Assembly: GCA_963989245.1 (NCBI GenBank)
Contig: OZ022345.1
Span: 25,367,347-25,431,346, forward strand
Direction of reading: 5' to 3'
Origin: Nansenia antarctica
Lineage: Eukaryota; Chordata; Actinopteri; Argentiniformes; Microstomatidae
DNA: 64,000 nucleotides
Position 1 is the first letter of the stretch. Each line of letters starts with the position of its first letter. This document shows, in pieces, positions 16,601 through 27,513 of this stretch. Made by a program: the position numbers and the translations under genes. A model generated the notes under the pieces. That model was not told the DNA's origin. It saw only the letters and a program-made list of their open reading frames with translations, and made no database searches.

Positions 16601-19600
16601 CTATATGACATGAACACATCTATACTGTAGGAGTATACTCTCTCTATATGACATGTGGACACATATATACTGTAGGAGTATACTCTCTCTATATGACATG
16701 AACACATATATACTGTAGGAGTATACACTCTCTATATGACATGAACACATATATACTGTAGGAGTATACACTCTCTATATGACATGAACACATATATACT
16801 GTAGGAGTATACACTCTCTATATGACACATGAACACATATATACTGTAGGAGTATACACTCTCTATATGACATGAACACATATATACTGTAGGAGTATAC
16901 TCTCTCTATATGACATGAACACATATATACTGTAGGAGTATACTCTCTCTATATGACATGTGAACACATATATACTGTAGGAGTATACTCTCTCTATATG
17001 ACATGTGAACACATATATACTGTAGGAGTATACTCTCTCTATATGACATGAACACATCTATACTGTAGGAGTATACTCTCTCTATATGACATGTGGACAC
17101 ATATATACTGTAGGAGTATACTCTCTCTATATGACATGTGAACACATATATACTGTAGGAGTATACTCTCTCTATATGACATGAACACATCTATACTGTA
17201 GGTGTATACTCTCTCTATATGACATGTGGACACATATATACTGTAGGAGTATACTCTCTCTATATGACATGAACACATATATACTGTAGGAGTATACTCT
17301 CTCTATATGACATGAACACATATATACTGTAGGAGTATACTCTCTCTATATGACATGAACACATATATACTGTAGGAGTATACTCTCTCTATATGACATG
17401 AACACATATATACTGTAGGAGTATACTCTCTCTATATGACATGAACACATATATACTGTAGGAGTATACACTCTCTATATGACATGTGAACACATCTATA
17501 CTGTAGGAGTATACTCTCTCTATATGACATGTGAACACATATATACTGTAGGAGTATACTCTCTCTATATGACATGAACACATATATACTGTAGGCGTAT
17601 ACTCTCTCTATATGACATGAACACATATATACTGTAGGAGTATACTCTCTCTATATGACATGAACACATATATACTGTAGGAGTATACTCTCTCTATATG
17701 ACATGAACACATATATACTGTAGGAGTATACTCTCTCTATATGACATGAACACATATATACTGTAGGAGTATACTCTCTCTATATGACATGTGAACACAT
17801 ATATACTGTAGGAGTATACTCTCTCTATATGACATGAACACATATATACTGTAGGAGTATACTCTCTCTATATGACATGTGAACACATATATACTGTAGG
17901 AGTATACTCTCTCTATATGACATGAACACATATATACTGTAGGAGTATACACTCTCTATATGACATGAACACATATATACTGTAGGAGTATACACTCTCT
18001 ATATGACATGAACACATATATACTGTAGGAGTATACTCTCTCTATATGACATGAACACATATATACTGTAGGAGTATACTCTCTCTATATGACATGAACA
18101 CATATATACTGTAGGAGTATACTCTCTCTATATGACATGAACACATATATACTGTAGGAGTATACTCTCTCTATATGACATGAACACATATATACTGTAG
18201 GAGTATACTCTCTCTATATGACATGAACACATATATACTGTAGGAGTATACTCTCTCTATATGACATGAACACATATATACTGTAGGAGTATACTCTCTC
18301 TATATGACATGAACACATATATACTGTAGGAGTATACTCTCTCTATATGACACATGAACACATATATACTGTAGGAGTATACTCTCTCTATATGACATGA
18401 ACACATATATACAGTAGGAGTATACACTCTCTATATGACATGAACACATATATACTGTAGGAGTATACTCTCTCTATATGACATGAACACATATATACTG
18501 TAGGAGTATACTCTCTCTATATGACATGAACACATCTATACTGTAGGAGTATACTCTCTCTATATGACATGAACACATCTATACTGTAGGAGTATACACT
18601 CTCTATATGACATGAACACATATATACTGTAGGAGTATACACTCTCTATATGACATGAACACATCTATACTGTAGGAGTATACTCTCTCTATATGACATG
18701 AACACATCTATACTGTAGGAGTATACTCTCTCTATATGACATGTGAATACATATATACTGTAGGAGTATACACTCTCTATATGACATGTGAACACATATA
18801 TACTGTAGGAGTATACTCTCTCTATATGACATGAACACATATATACTGTAGGAGTATACTCTCTCTATATGACATGAACACATATATACTGTAGGAGTAT
18901 ACACTCTCTATATGACATGAACACATATATACTGTAGGAGTATACACTCTCTATATGACACATGAACACATATATACTGTAGGAGTATACTCTCTCTATA
19001 TGACATGTGAACACATATATACTGTAGGAGTATACTCTCTCTATATGACATGAACACATATATACTGTAGGAGTATACACTCTCTATATGACATGAACAC
19101 ATATATACTGTAGGAGTATACACTCTCTATATGACACATGAACACATATATACTGTAGGAGTATACTCTCTCTATATGACATGAACACATCTATACTGTA
19201 GGAGTATACTCTCTCTATATGACATGTGGACACATATATACTGTAGGAGTATACACTCTCTATATGACATGAACACATATATACTGTAGGAGTATACACT
19301 CTCTATATGACATGAACACATCTATACTGTAGGAGTATACTCTCTCTATATGACATGAACACATCTATACTGTAGGAGTATACTCTCTCTATATGACATG
19401 TGAATACATATATACTGTAGGAGTATACACTCTCTATATGACATGTGAACACATATATACTGTAGGAGTATACTCTCTCTATATGACATGAACACATATA
19501 TACTGTAGGAGTATACTCTCTCTATATGACATGAACACATATATACTGTAGGAGTATACACTCTCTATATGACATGAACACATATATACTGTAGGAGTAT

Positions 19601-20025
19601 ACACTCTCTATATGACACATGAACACATATATACTGTAGGAGTATACTCTCTCTATATGACATGTGAACACATATATACTGTAGGAGTATACTCTCTCTA
19701 TATGACATGAACACATATATACTGTAGGAGTATACACTCTCTATATGACATGAACACATATATACTGTAGGAGTATACACTCTCTATATGACACATGAAC
19801 ACATATATACTGTAGGAGTATACTCTCTCTATATGACATGTGAACACATATATACTGTAGGAGTATACTCTCTCTATATGACATGTGGACACATATATAC
19901 TGTAGGAGTATACTCTCTCTATATGACATGTGAACACATATATACTGTAGGAGTATACTCTCTCTATATGACATGAACACATATATACTGTAGGAGTATA
20001 CTCTCTCTATATGACATGAACACAT
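13633..20025. repeat. 3,406-bp tandem duplication inside the satellite
   Basis: Variant strings from 13633 to 16619 recur in the same order at 17039 to 20025, a constant offset of 3,406 bp. Within each copy a 657-bp block is itself duplicated (15240 onward against 15897 onward; 18646 onward against 19303 onward). This is the clearest higher-order duplication in the array. Confidence 0.85.
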
Positions 20026-20464
20026 CTATACTGTAGGAGTATACTCTCTCTATATGACATGTGGACACATATATACTGTAGGAGTATACTCTCTCTATAT
20101 GACATGAACACATATATACTGTAGGAGTATACACTCTCTATATGACATGAACACATATATACTGTAGGAGTATACACTCTCTATATGACATGAACACATA
20201 TATACTGTAGGAGTATACACTCTCTATATGACACATGAACACATATATACTGTAGGAGTATACACTCTCTATATGACATGAACACATATATACTGTAGGA
20301 GTATACTCTCTCTATATGACATGAACACATATATACTGTAGGAGTATACTCTCTCTATATGACATGAACACATATATACTGTAGGAGTATACACTCTCTA
20401 TATGACATGAACACATATATACTGTAGGAGTATACTCTCTCTATATGACATGAACACATATATA

Positions 20465-20606
20465 CCGTATTTTCCGGACTATAAGTCGCACCCGAGTATA
20501 AGTCGCAGCAGGCCAAAAATGGGCCATGAAGAGGAAAAAACCACATATAAGTCGCACTGGACTATAAGTCGCATGGTTCAAGGGAACGGGCTTGGCGGAA
20601 TCAGCA

Positions 20607-20640
<34 letters not shown>

Positions 20641-21696
20641 TGGCACTGTGAAGAGACATGAGAGGATTTGTAAGCCCAGGAAGGACATAATTCACGTTGA
20701 AACTTCTTATGAAAGGTTAAGGAATACTTGTATTATCGAGTGTAAAGTCCGCTAGCTAGCGCGGGGCTAACAACATGGCGTCGCGGAGGAAAAATGAAAC
20801 TTTGAACAGCCTCTAAAAGGTAATAAATGACTTTAATATCGTTTCTAACGTCCATAACATTGTGTATAAGGTCCATAACATCATGTTTAATGTCCACATT
20901 GTCGTGTTTAATGTCCACATTGTCGAGTATAATGGCTATTCTATCGCGTATGAAGCGCTACCGAAGTAGCAAAATGCTACTCGCGGGTACAACATTGCAA
21001 CGTTAAACAGCCTCTGGAAGGAATAAATGACTTTAATATCGTTTCTAACGTCCATAACATTGTGTATAAGGTCCATAACATCATGTTTAATGTCCAAATT
21101 GTCGTGTTTAATGTCCACATTGTCGAGTATAATGGCTATTCTATCGCGTATGAAGCGCTACCGGAAGTAGCAAAATGCTACTCGCGGGTACAACATTGCA
21201 ACGTTAAACAGCCTCTGGAAGGAATAAATGACTTTAATATCGTTTCTAACGTCCATAACATTGTGTATAAGGTCCATAACATCATGTTTAATGTCCACAT
21301 TGTCGTGTTTAATGTCCACATTGTCGAGTATAATGGCTATTCTATCGCGTATGAAGCGCTACCGGAAGCAAAATGCTACTCGCGGGTACAACATTGCAAC
21401 GTTAAACAGCCTCTGGAAGGAATAAATGACTTTAATATCGTTTCTAACGTCCATAACATCATGTTTAATGTCCACATTGTCGTGTTTAATGTCCACATTG
21501 TCAAGTATAATGGCTATTCTATCGTGTATGAGGCGCTAGCGGATTTACTCCTTGGTTCATGTCAGTCAGAGATTACCGTATGTCAGTTCATGTCAGTCAG
21601 AGATTATGAATTATTGATATAAGTCGCACCTGACTATAAGTCGCAGGACCAGCCAAAGTATGAAAAAAACCGCGACTTATAGTCCGGAAAATACGG
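20465..21696. mobile_element. Non-autonomous TA-flanked TIR element (Tc1/mariner or pogo type)
   Basis: The element is 1,232 bp with 25-bp perfect terminal inverted repeats (starts CCGTATTTTCCGGACT). It is flanked by a duplicated TA (20463-20464 and 21697-21698) inside an otherwise normal satellite unit. The motif TATAAGTCGCA occurs at 20480, 20497, 20546 and 20563 near the left end and at 21618 and 21635 near the right end, a plausible set of subterminal transposase-binding sites. The interior is a four-copy tandem repeat of about 200 bp. No transposase frame was found; the 186-aa open frame at 21062-21622 only reads the internal repeats. TA duplication supports Tc1/mariner/pogo; the exact family is not named. 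Confidence 0.85.
20821..21545. repeat. Four tandem copies of a ~200-bp unit inside the TIR element
   Basis: Units begin at about 20821, 21021, 21222 and 21420 (AATAAATGACTTTAATATCG each time), spaced 200, 201 and 198 bp. The last copy is truncated and carries internal deletions. Each unit holds shorter repeats of TGTCCACATTGTCG. Confidence 0.9.
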
Positions 21697-22056
21697 TACT
21701 GTAGGAGTATACACTCTCTATATGACATGAACACATATATACTGTAGGAGTATACTCTCTCTATATGACATGAACACATATATACTGTAGGAGTATACAC
21801 TCTCTATATGACATGAACACATATATACTGTAGGAGTATACTCTCTCTATATGACATGAACACATATATACTGTAGGAGTATACTCTCTCTATATGACAT
21901 GTGAACACATATATACTGTAGGAGTATACTCTCTCTATATGACATGTGAACACATATATACTGTAGGAGTATACTCTCTCTATATGACATGTGAACACAT
22001 ATATACTGTAGGAGTATACTCTCTCTATATGACATGAACACATATATACTGTAGGA

Positions 22057-23363
22057 CAGGGGTCGGCAATAGGCGGCCCGTGGGCCATTGCTGGCCCGTC
22101 ACCAATAATATTTGGCCCAGCAGATTATTTTGAGAATCCACATTTTTATTTTTATTTATTTTTTAATAATAATATCGGACCGACAGTCCCACATATAGCG
22201 CCTATAATATCCGAATAGAGAATCGAACTCCACCTCAATAATGCTTATTGTACTTTTATCCATGTTGAGAGTGAATGACACAGGGACAGACAATCAGGCA
22301 GCGGGGTGCACCGAAGCGCACTGACGCTGAACCCCTCAGAGTGAATCATAAGCAGGTGGACAACGCGTCACGGTGCTGAAATAACCGACATACCGTGTGT
22401 GGTTTGAACAAAATAACACGAGCTCAGTAAGCCATTCAAACGTAATGTTTACGTATATGTGACTGCAACACACATATGAACAGTAACAACGCAAATTCTG
22501 TTTAATTTTCTGAAAAACGTTGAAAACAAAATCGGCGCAAACAAAAAGCATCTCCCATCGGTCAGTATTTGCTTGATATCTGGTGATATTGACGTCACTT
22601 TAATCCACAGGCAGTTCTCAAGGTTTTTATGCATCCATCGATTCCTCTCGTGCGTCTTTATCGCATTCATTGACGAAAAGGACGACTCGCATGTATAGAA
22701 AGGGAACATTGTGAGCACGGAAAATGTCTCTCACAACGGCTTTGCATTGATGAAACCAGGTAGGATGAACGTATAGTTCGCTGTCCATTCCTCTTTAAAT
22801 GCCCTGTTTCCACCGTCAACTTTCCTCTTTAGACCTTTGGAGAGTGACATTATGTTTCTCTTGCTAGCAGGTTAAATGTTTGGCTAACTTCACCCGGCAC
22901 GCAAACAACCAATCCAATAATAATAATGTGACCTTGTCTGGGAGGAGGGGGGAATAATTATCAGAATGAAACTATGTTACATAATTATTAGAATAAGTTA
23001 GGCTACGCTACATCGTCAGTCCACACATTTATTATTCAAAAATATGGAAAAGTGTGAAACTACGTTTCAACGTTGTTGAGCATCACAACACAAACTCGCT
23101 AGTCAAACCAAAATACTGCAACATAATGGATTGGACAGCTACCTAGTGAACTAGAACACTACTTTACATTGTTAGCAGGTTCACAAAACAAGCTGTGTTA
23201 GTTGACTAGCGATGTGTACAGTCGAAAGAAAAGTCAAAGCATTAGAACGTGTCACATTTTTAAACAATCAATTACTTAAATTAGAGTTTGATTATGTTCG
23301 GGCCCGCCATCTAGTGGCTCAAAAAAAATTTGGCCCGAGGCCAAACCTAAGTGCCGACCCCTG
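22057..23363 (-). mobile_element. hAT element (Charlie-like), internally deleted
   Basis: Length is 1,307 bp with 12-bp terminal inverted repeats CAGGGGTCGGCA / TGCCGACCCCTG. A perfect 8-bp target duplication CTGTAGGA (22049-22056, 23364-23371), part of the satellite unit, marks it as hAT. The minus strand keeps joined N- and C-terminal pieces of a transposase. Further subterminal GGCCCG and GGCCCA sequence matches the style of vertebrate Charlie-type ends. Confidence 0.9.
22449..22850 (-). pseudogene. Internally deleted hAT transposase remnant
   Basis: Reading starts at ATG 22848-22850. The first 39 codons (MSLSKGLKRKVDGG, then EEWTANYTFILP) resemble the N-terminus of vertebrate hAT-derived proteins of the GTF2IRD2/FAM200 type. 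A TGA follows at 22731-22733. The same frame continues with CESSFSSMNAIKTHERNR and SPDIKQILTDGRC, which resemble the hAT C-terminal dimerisation region. The middle, including catalytic residues, is missing. N- and C-parts being in one frame with one stop indicates a clean internal deletion. It cannot encode an active transposase. Homology is by pattern recognition, not by search. Confidence 0.7.
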
Positions 23364-24370
23364 CTGTAGGAGTATACTCTCTCTATATGACATGTGAACA
23401 CATATACTGTAGGAGTATACTCTCTCTATATGACATGAAAACATTTATACTGTAGGCGTATACTCTCTCTATATGACATGAACACATATATACTGTAGGA
23501 GTATACTCTCTCTATATGACATGTGGACACATATATACTGTAGGAGTATACTCTCTCTATATGACATGAACACATATATACTGTAGGAGTATACTCTCTC
23601 TATATGACATGAACATATACTGTAGGAGTATACTCTCTCTATATGACATGTGAACACATATATACTGTAGGAGTATACTCTCTCTATATGACATGTGGAC
23701 ACATATATACTGTAGGAGTATACTCTCTCTATATGACATGAACACATATATACTGTAGGAGTATACTCTCTCTATATGACATGAACACATATATACTGTA
23801 GGAGTATACTCTCTCTATATGACATGAACACATATATACTGTAGGAGTATACTCTCTCTATATGACATGTGAACACATATATACTGTAGGAGTATACACT
23901 CTCTATATGACATGTGAACACATATATACTGTAGGAGTATACTCTCTCTATATGACATGAACACATATATACTGTAGGAGTATACTCTCTCTATATGACA
24001 TGTGAACACATATATACTGTAGGAGTATACTCTCTCTATATGACATGAACACATATATACTGTAGGAGTATACTCTCTCTATATGACATGTGAACACATA
24101 TATACTGTAGGAGTATACTCCCTCTATATGACATGTGAACACATATATACTGTAAGAGTATACTCTCTCTATATGACATGTGAACACATATATACTGTAG
24201 GAGTATACTCTCTCTATATGACATGTGAACACATATATACTGTAGGAGTATACACTCTCTATATGACATGTGAACACATATATACTGTAGGAGTATACAC
24301 TCTCTATATGACATGTGAACACATATATACTGTAGGAGTATACACTCTCTATATGACATGTGAACACATC

Positions 24371-24453
24371 TCTTATCTATGTGTCTGAATCACTGTAACA
24401 ATCCTGAACATATCCAACACCAAATAAAACATGACAAAAAAGGAAAAAGGTCA

Positions 24454-24491
<38 letters not shown>

Positions 24492-24627
24492 GTAACCCAA
24501 CTCCAATTAGATATATAAGTGTTTTATATTATGCCAAATGTAAAATTGTATGATGTATGATATATTTTAATGTTTTATATTTGTAATTTAAGTATGTTTT
24601 ACATGTTAAATGTTATTTGTAATGTAT
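24371..24627. other. Satellite right flank: ATC microsatellite and AT-rich sequence
   Basis: The stretch has no gene. It contains an (ATC)n run at about 24451-24491. AT-rich sequence follows, which continues after the TRIM-like element as a LINE-type tail (the empty site would read AATGTATGTTTT). Confidence 0.7.
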
Positions 24628-24676
24628 TGTAACGATCCTGTATGAGGCCCCGGTAACAGCTCCTCCAAGGGAGTTA

Positions 24677-24750
24677 ACTCTCTTGGTCTAATGGTTAGCG
24701 CGGCCGTCGGTTATGTGGGAGGTCGGGGTTCGACTCCCGCATGGGGAGAG
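24677..24750 (+). promoter_or_regulatory. tRNA-like Pol III promoter in left LTR
   Basis: A box TGGTCTAATGG at 24684-24694 and B box GGTTCGACTCC at 24727-24737 both match consensus. They start 43 nt apart, the spacing of a real tRNA gene. CTCTC upstream and GAGAG downstream can pair as an acceptor-like stem. The T-stem and acceptor register are imperfect, so this is tRNA-derived sequence and probably not a functional tRNA. Confidence 0.7.
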
Positions 24751-24936
24751 TTACACTAGAAGATTCCCGTTCGCTACACTGGTGTCAGAAAGTTGGGATG
24801 GAAGGAAGGCCATCGGAGAGGCGTGTCCACGTGAGGGACTTGACATAGTGAAGCGTGAGGGCACGCTCTCCCGAACGGTGAGGATAGTGTAACGATCCTG
24901 TATGAGGCCCCGGTAACAGCTCCTCCAAGGGAGTTA

Positions 24937-25010
24937 ACTCTCTTGGTCTAATGGTTAGCGCGGCCGTCGGTTATGTGGGAGGTCGGGGTTCGACTCCCGC
25001 ATGGGGCGAG
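24937..25010 (+). promoter_or_regulatory. tRNA-like Pol III promoter in right LTR
   Basis: This is the same A box (24944-24954) and B box (24987-24997) as in the left LTR, shifted by 260 bp. The only change is one base in the 3' acceptor-like strand. Confidence 0.7.
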
Positions 25011-25038
25011 TTACACTAGAAGATTCCCGTTCGCTACA

Positions 25039-25130
25039 GTATGTTTTAAATGTGAACCCCACTAAAAGTAGCTCATGCCTATGGGCATAGCTAATGGGGA
25101 TCCTTCCAATAAATAAACAAAATAAACAAG
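25039..25130 (+). repeat. LINE/SINE-type 3' tail with hairpin
   Basis: TAGCTCATGCC (25069-25079) pairs imperfectly with GGGCATAGCTA (25083-25093), then AATGGGGATCC and an AATAAATAAACAAAATAAAC tail. This resembles a recurrent fish retroposon 3' end. The TRIM-like element is inserted about 40 bp upstream of the hairpin. Confidence 0.5.
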
Positions 25131-25738
25131 ATGCTTATGCAATTGAGCGTGTACGAATCCCAGTTCTTTGTCTCTGAAAACTATACATATTCATGTGTGT
25201 GAACTTGTATGCGAGTCTGTCATCTGTATCTTCAAGACCTTCACTTTTTTATAAAATATGAATATAAACAATATGATATGATGACAAATGATATCGTCAA
25301 TTAATTAAGAATGAAATTTCTGAAACACTTCCGACGTAACTTAGAGCATCACGGACATTTCAGGTGAATGAAACAGCTGCATTACAGAGACGCTCATGTT
25401 TCTTTACCTGCGCTCATGTAACATTCACCGATCTCCACGTTTATAAAGTTGTTATGGTCGACCTGCTCAACTTCCTCACGACCGGGGAGAATTGTAGCAG
25501 ATTTAAGGTGTAATGTCTGCCCTCCGACACAGCTATAAACTTAATAATCACTAGTGAGGTCTTCGCTTCAGCACTCTGTTCGTTCCCACCGTCTGAGTTG
25601 TCCCTCTCGTTCCTTCGTGTCGCGGGAATAGACTCCTAGTCTGTCCGAGGACAGATTGATGACCTAAGTGGGTCATAAACCTCCTGGAGCTCAGGGTCTC
25701 TCTGGGGCTCTTGGTAGCAACAGATGGTAGTATTGATC
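25131..25738. other. Intergenic sequence, nothing recognised
   Basis: No coding region, RNA gene or clear repeat was recognised here. A few CG-rich bases occur near 25560-25640. Confidence 0.5.
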
Positions 25739-25752
25739 AGTGCTCTAGAGCA

Positions 25753-25871
25753 GCGTTTCTCAACCTTTTTTCAGTCACGGCACCCTTCAAAAGTCGATAA
25801 AATCTCAAGGCACCCCAGTCTAAAATATAGCTATTCAAAAACGACACTGCATCACCCAGACAGCCCCATAC
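25753..25871 (+). mobile_element. hAT-like 5' end, truncated
   Basis: CAGCGTTTCTCAACCTTTTT followed by CAGTCACGGCACCC is typical of a hAT terminal inverted repeat. It is preceded by CTCTAGAG, a possible 8-bp target. The matching opposite end was not found downstream, so the element is truncated or rearranged. Confidence 0.5.
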
Positions 25872-25874
25872 ACA

Positions 25875-25932
<58 letters not shown>
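25872..25932. repeat. (CA)n microsatellite
   Basis: This is a run of about 30 CA dinucleotides. The open frames across it are low-complexity translation. Confidence 0.95.
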
Positions 25933-25934
<2 letters not shown>

Positions 25935-26174
25935 AGCGGCTATTGATACAAATAAAAGTTGTATTATTATTATTATTATTGAGAGAAAGAGGAGGGAGTG
26001 AAAAAGGCAAGTGTGCATCAAAGGCATCAGGCACGTAACCGTGCTGTATAAACATGACACAGTGACCGAACAAACGCGGGAATTTATGGAACACATAAAT
26101 AAATATAATTTAATAAATAATTATAATATTTATTAATTTATTTAATTATAATAATTTACACAAAATAAATATTT

Positions 26175-26608
26175 TGATGAATATAAAATGTTAATTTCTC
26201 CATGCTCTATGTATTTATTTATGAAAGTTGTGTTGTTTTGTATTCTGTTGAAAGGGGAAATTGTGATAAATAATTGACTCAATCACTATCTAATATTATT
26301 CCCACACTGTTGGCAGATTGCTCTATTATTGTGAGTCATGAGGTTGAAATGTTCCCTTATGAAATAATGCATCAATGACATCACTGGCACCATTTTATAC
26401 CAAAGTGAGTGACAGCAGCTGGTGAAAGGTGGACCAAGTCGATACGGTCATCTTTCCTTTTTTTTTAATACAGATTATGAAAGTGTAGATTGTCAGCTCT
26501 CAAATGATGATGTCATACACTGAAACCAGTTGAAAATAGTTGAAGATTTATTGTTTATGTGAATGTTGGTACACCTCGATTCAACTAGCAGAGAAAATCT
26601 GAACAAGA
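26175..26608. repeat. 434-bp direct repeat, copy 1
   Basis: It is nearly identical to 27514-27948, with differences at the TTGGCAG/GTGGGCAG site and an A insertion after GAAATAA. It starts TGATGAATATAAAATG and ends CTGAACAAGA. The ends are not TG...CA, so it is unlikely to be an LTR pair. It has no coding content. Confidence 0.9.
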
Positions 26609-26728
26609 TTCTGTTCTGGTTGTGAGTAATGAACTCATCATTCTGTAGAATTATTAGATGTTTTGATTCAATAAAAAGTCATTGAATGGCATCGACGGTC
26701 ATGGTCCGACCTGTGACAAAGCATGAAT

Positions 26729-26880
26729 ATATGTTACGGTACATGTGGGAAAACTAGGGTTAGGGTTAGGTGCTAGGGTGCTACGGTTAGGGTTAGGATT
26801 AGGGTTAGACATGCCAGCATGTACCACGTCCCCCTAGCACCTAACCCTAACCCTAGTTTTCCCACATATACGTAACATAT
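26729..26880. repeat. Palindromic interstitial telomere-like repeat
   Basis: The left arm (26729-26778) holds GGGAAAACTAGGGTTAGGG and the right arm (26832-26880) is its near-perfect reverse complement. TTAGGG-type repeats face CCCTAA repeats across a 53-bp spacer with more TTAGGG-like units. The arms extend beyond the telomere motif into unrelated sequence (ATATGTTACG / CGTAACATAT), as in an inverted-repeat transposon or a fold-back element. Confidence 0.75.
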
Positions 26881-26987
26881 ACATTTTACTTAAGTTGGAA
26901 AGAATACATTAATGGAAATAAACAATTTGAGAACATTAACACAATATCTTTTTTTTTAATTGCCACTTTCACTGTCTTCAAAAGCTA

Positions 26988-27135
26988 ATAGATAGTTAGA
27001 TAGATAGGTAGGTAGATATAGATAGATACAGTAGATAGATAGATACATAGGTAGATAGATAGGTAGGTAGATATAGATAGTTACAAGAATAGATAGATAG
27101 ATCGATAGAGAGATAGAGAGATAGATAGATAGATA
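26988..27135. repeat. Imperfect (GATA)n microsatellite
   Basis: GATA/GGTA tetranucleotides run for about 150 bp with interruptions. Confidence 0.9.
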
Positions 27136-27513
27136 TTTTGATTGATGAATCTGTGTTATTGTGGTCTCCAATTGCTTCTCTTGTCAGTGTCGTCCAGCCT
27201 CAATACATGACAGCTTACTAGTGAATGAGTCACTGTAGATGATGATCAACATCTCTAAAATTATCTAGAAAAAGTAAACATGTTAGAGCATAGCTAGAAC
27301 GAGGATGGTAATATCGATATCTGATGACATCACAAGGAGTCTCAACTGAGGCCTTTATTACAATAACACAAAGTCATCATGAATAACAACTTACATTCAG
27401 AATGTACCCAGAACACTGGTAAACTTCCAACACCCAGTTCATATATCATTTCTTTTTACACAATCAGCCTAGAAAGAGAGAGGTCTGTATTTTGAAGGAT
27501 CATTTCAGAAGTG

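Larger units (their letters stand above)
1015..24370. repeat. 43/45-bp satellite array with higher-order structure
   Basis: This is a head-to-tail tandem array. The basic unit is 43 bp, starts at a GTATAC site and contains CTCTCTATATGACATG and CACATATATACTGTAGGA blocks. A common variant has a 2-bp insertion (GACATGTG or GACACATG) and is 45 bp. Other recurring variants are TACACTCT for TACTCTCT, CACATCTATAC for CACATATATAC, and a short unit with CATAATACTGGAGG. By length there are roughly 480 units once two transposon insertions are removed. Strings of variants recur in the same order, showing segmental duplications at offsets of 1,619, 5,117-5,160, 6,283, 5,661, 4,407, 3,406 and 657 bp. The open frames across the array are repeat translation and not genes. 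No function can be read from the sequence; a heterochromatic or centromere/subtelomere role is only a possibility. Confidence 0.97.
24628..25038 (+). mobile_element. Miniature LTR element (TRIM-like) with tRNA-like LTRs
   Basis: Two 151-bp direct repeats (24628-24778 and 24888-25038) start TGTAACGATCC and end TTCGCTACA, with TG...CA ends. They differ at one base (GGGGAGAG against GGGGCGAG). They enclose only 109 bp. The interior starts CTGGTGTCAGAAAGTTGGGA, matching a primer-binding site placed one base after the LTR, and ends in a purine-leaning GGTGAGGATAG. A 4-bp duplication GTAT flanks the whole. This is the structure of a terminal-repeat retrotransposon in miniature. There is no coding capacity, so mobility would depend on another element. 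A simple tandem duplication of a SINE is the alternative, but it would not explain TG...CA ends, PBS and target duplication together. Confidence 0.75.
26609..27513. other. Spacer between the 434-bp repeats
   Basis: It contains the palindromic telomere-like block and a GATA microsatellite. The rest is AT-rich with no gene recognised. Confidence 0.6.

Noticed and set aside
21062..21622. 186-aa open frame
   Set aside because: It only reads the four ~200-bp internal repeats of the TIR element.
1015..24370. CRISPR-like array
   Set aside because: Units are directly adjacent with no unique spacers, in a eukaryotic context.
1024..24388. Dozens of overlapping open frames with MSYRESILLQYICVH or CHIERVYSYSIYVF repeats
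   Set aside because: They are translations of the satellite. Frames start and stop with unit length changes (43 against 45 bp), appear on both strands, and have no codon or start-site signal.
24677..24750. Functional tRNA gene
   Set aside because: The A and B boxes are perfect, but the T-stem has mismatches and the acceptor arms pair only out of normal register; it is repeated within an LTR, so I call it tRNA-like.
25737..26096. 119-aa frame with Cys-Val repeats
   Set aside because: It is translation of a (CA)n microsatellite.
26955..27171. 71-aa frame with Tyr-Leu-Ser-Ile repeats
   Set aside because: It is translation of a GATA microsatellite.
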